Source: Anastrepha obliqua
Lineage: Eukaryota; Arthropoda; Insecta; Diptera; Tephritidae
DNA: 64,000 nt
Reading direction: 5' to 3'
NCBI RefSeq assembly: GCF_027943255.1
Contig: NC_072892.1
Location: forward strand, 159,280,792-159,344,791
Part shown: piece by piece, positions 62,091 to 64,000 of the stretch
Layout: every line of letters starts with the position of its first letter
How positions within the stretch are numbered: the stretch's first letter is position 1
The notes under the pieces: generated by a model
Database searches by the model: none
What the model was told of the DNA's origin: nothing
What the model saw: only the letters and a program-made list of their open reading frames with translations
Made by a program: the position numbers and the translations under genes

Positions 62091-64000
62091 GTCGTGCGTA
62101 CTACTGTTCGATCTGTTCGATATTGCATTAACTACCAAGTGAGCCAATTATTTTCATCCTATCACGAATAAGTTTATTCCATCTATCAAGCATAGCTTTT
62201 CTTATCCTTAACTGTGACTTTCGATTTTGTTTCCCATCCTGAATTACCAGCTCCTTACTACTGACTTACTTAATTAGCTCCGCGCTATTTTAAGCCTAAA
62301 TTAAGTTCTCAGGTGTGAATGTTTTCACTGCTCGCATTTAATTGATGACATTGCCGTGGAATTTCCAATGGCATTCTGTTGCTGCTTCACAATCAACCAA
62401 AGTTCGTACAACACGACGTGCTGCGTGGTTGTGGCTTTGCTTTGTGGACACTTGTTGCTGTTGTTTTTCATTGTGGTTGCTACATAACGCACTGGTGAAT
62501 GTAGGTGACATTTCTTATTCTCAGACAATCATGCTTTATTTTTATGTTTTTGCTTTTGTATGGGTTGTTGGTATGTTGGTGGCGGCGAGCTACAGCCAAG
62601 TGTTGTGAATTATTTGTGGAACAGATTTTTGTACAATGTCAGACGATTGCGATCACTTAATTTTCTTATACATATGTGCTCGTATGTGTTTTGTTTATTT
62701 TTCAAGGTGCGTGTGCGATTTTAGTTCGATATATGCTGAGAGATAATGAGAAAAGAGAAATATTGAAGAAAAATGAATTATATGTAAATTAAGGGATTAT
62801 ATACAGTTAGAAGGTCGAAAAAAAACGATTTTTCCAGAATTTTGTCTGAGAAAACTTTTAAATTTATTGATCTAAAAATTTTTACACATATTATGTTATC
62901 TTTTAACTGTAACATAGTATTAGTAAAAATATTAATTTTCAAAGTAGCTACAGCTGATCTCCGGGACCTCCTCTCAAAAAAGACGTTTTGCGGTGACGAC
63001 TATATCTCTGAACTGGTTCCTCTGAAATTAAAAAACCATACAGATTTCGTTAAAGAAATGTTGAATTTAGTAATTAATTGAAGAAATAAGCAAAATAAAT
63101 TGTTTTGACAAAATCGCGGTTTCTCAAAAAAAAAACCTAAAATCGACTTTTGACCAAAATTTCGGTTTCAATTGTTTCAATAAAAAAAAAAGTATTTATG
63201 GGTGAGCAAAAATCTGCGATTAATTACTAAAAAATATATTTAAGAAGCTCGTGTTCAAATATGAGACTAATCGCTTAAGCCGTTTTCAAATCATGTTGGT
63301 CACCGACTTAGAAAACACCATTTTGAAAAAAAACGAGTTTAAATTTTGAAAAGTGCTTAACATAGGAAAACCTTTTATTTTTTTAAGTGAAACTTCTTAG
63401 GCATCGATGGACGCGCGACAATGGAGAGTAAAATTTCAAAGCCATGCAACGTTTTGGGCATTTTTGTTCCGCGAGAGAGAAAAAAGATATAACGTAGAGG
63501 AAAAGGAGAGAGAGAGAGATATACCTTATATATATCTTAGATATTTTTCCTGAGTTTTTCCTTGTGGTTGTTAATTTCTAGTGAGAAATAACACCGCCTA
63601 CTTTTTGGGACTTGTTTGTTGGTGCACATTTGTAGAAAATATATTTTTGGTGCCTACTTTTTGGCGTTATATTCCTTTGGTGAATACTGTTTGGGGTGTT
63701 TTTTGTCCCAATTTTTTTGGTGTTTTTTTTTTGTGCCTACTTTCTGGCGCTTATTTCCGTTTCCTGGCTAGTGCTTGTGCGTACTATGAAGTGATATCCA
63801 TTCCGGCGCCGGTTTTATTGGTATTGCCTTGCGGTAATTTATGCCGTTGCTGCGGTCCTGGAATCGCTGCGTTTATGCGGGTGATAAACGCTACTCCGAG
63901 CGTATTTGTGGCCCGCGTTTACCTACACCGGTCGACCCCTTTGTAAATTTTGTCTATTTGTATTCTCTGCAAATGTTGCGAATTTATTTAGATATATATT
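62091..64000. other. Spacer; possible TTAA-type element start at 62787
   Basis: TTAAGGGATTATATACAG at 62787 resembles the openings at 28472 and 60758. 63310-63360 (AACGAGTTTAAATTTTGAAA) resembles 28980-29005. The final frame 63581-63946 (121 aa, Phe/Val/Cys-rich) contains repeats of TGCCTACTTTTTGGCG and has no domain; I do not call it a gene. No host exon seen. Confidence 0.45.

Noticed and set aside
63581..63946. 121-aa hydrophobic frame as a membrane protein
   Set aside because: The Phe/Val/Cys richness comes from T/G-rich DNA with repeated TGCCTACTTTTTGGCG-type words; no homology recognised.

Overview
This window looks like transposon-rich intergenic or intronic DNA from a fly (Diptera), most likely a tephritid fruit fly. 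The reasons are several DD41D mariners of the type first known from Ceratitis, a tRNA-headed SINE of a kind I associate with tephritids, CATA/GTAT and CA microsatellites, AT-rich spacers and a 60-nt intron-like gap in one relic. The species cannot be named from the sequence alone. I recognise no intact host gene, rRNA, functional tRNA or CRISPR array. Nearly all long reading frames that carry a real signal are pieces of transposable elements (TEs).

Layout. 0-5.8 kb: a non-LTR tail, a SINE body, two non-LTR 3' ends, and a 0.9-kb array of ~126-bp repeats. 6-8 kb: an RTE-like reverse transcriptase relic split by a SINE, then an opposed non-LTR fragment. 9.2-12.8 kb: a decayed DD37D element, then a SINE broken by an almost intact DD34D mariner (one frameshift), then an RTE-like fragment. 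14-18 kb: a deleted DD41D mariner, an RNase H-bearing non-LTR fragment, a probable pogo/Tigger-like relic, and a second RTE-like fragment. 19.6-29.3 kb: a TTAA-flanked MITE, six non-LTR fragments and two more DD41D mariners, one encoding an uninterrupted 169-aa internally deleted transposase. 31.3-33.7 kb: two non-LTR relics. 36.2-39.3 kb: a piggyBac-like element with transposase remnant, hit by a hAT-like foldback MITE, then a second copy of that MITE that is itself interrupted. 39.9-42.1 kb: a non-LTR element split by a short mariner derivative, and another mariner derivative. 42.5-50.1 kb: a mariner cluster with one copy at the centre of an inverted repeat, plus hAT-like and TA-flanked MITEs. 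50.3-54.4 kb: a SINE, a Tc1-like relic, a DD37D-like relic, and an RNase H-bearing non-LTR element split by a Transib-like MITE. 56-60 kb: a minisatellite, direct repeats, and a mariner inside a mariner. 60-64 kb: a SINE, a jockey-like 3' end, possible TTAA-type MITE ends and unassigned DNA.

The region therefore reads as a stratigraphic record. Old non-LTR elements are cut by DNA transposons, which are cut in turn by MITEs. In at least ten cases the target duplication, a paralogous empty site, or the host element's restored reading frame fixes the boundaries. No gene set here forms a pathway. The points most worth follow-up are the mariner at a palindrome centre, the intact truncated DD41D frame, the Transib-like MITE with a 5-bp duplication, the 1-nt-broken mariner in the SINE, and the TTAA insertions with inferable empty sites.
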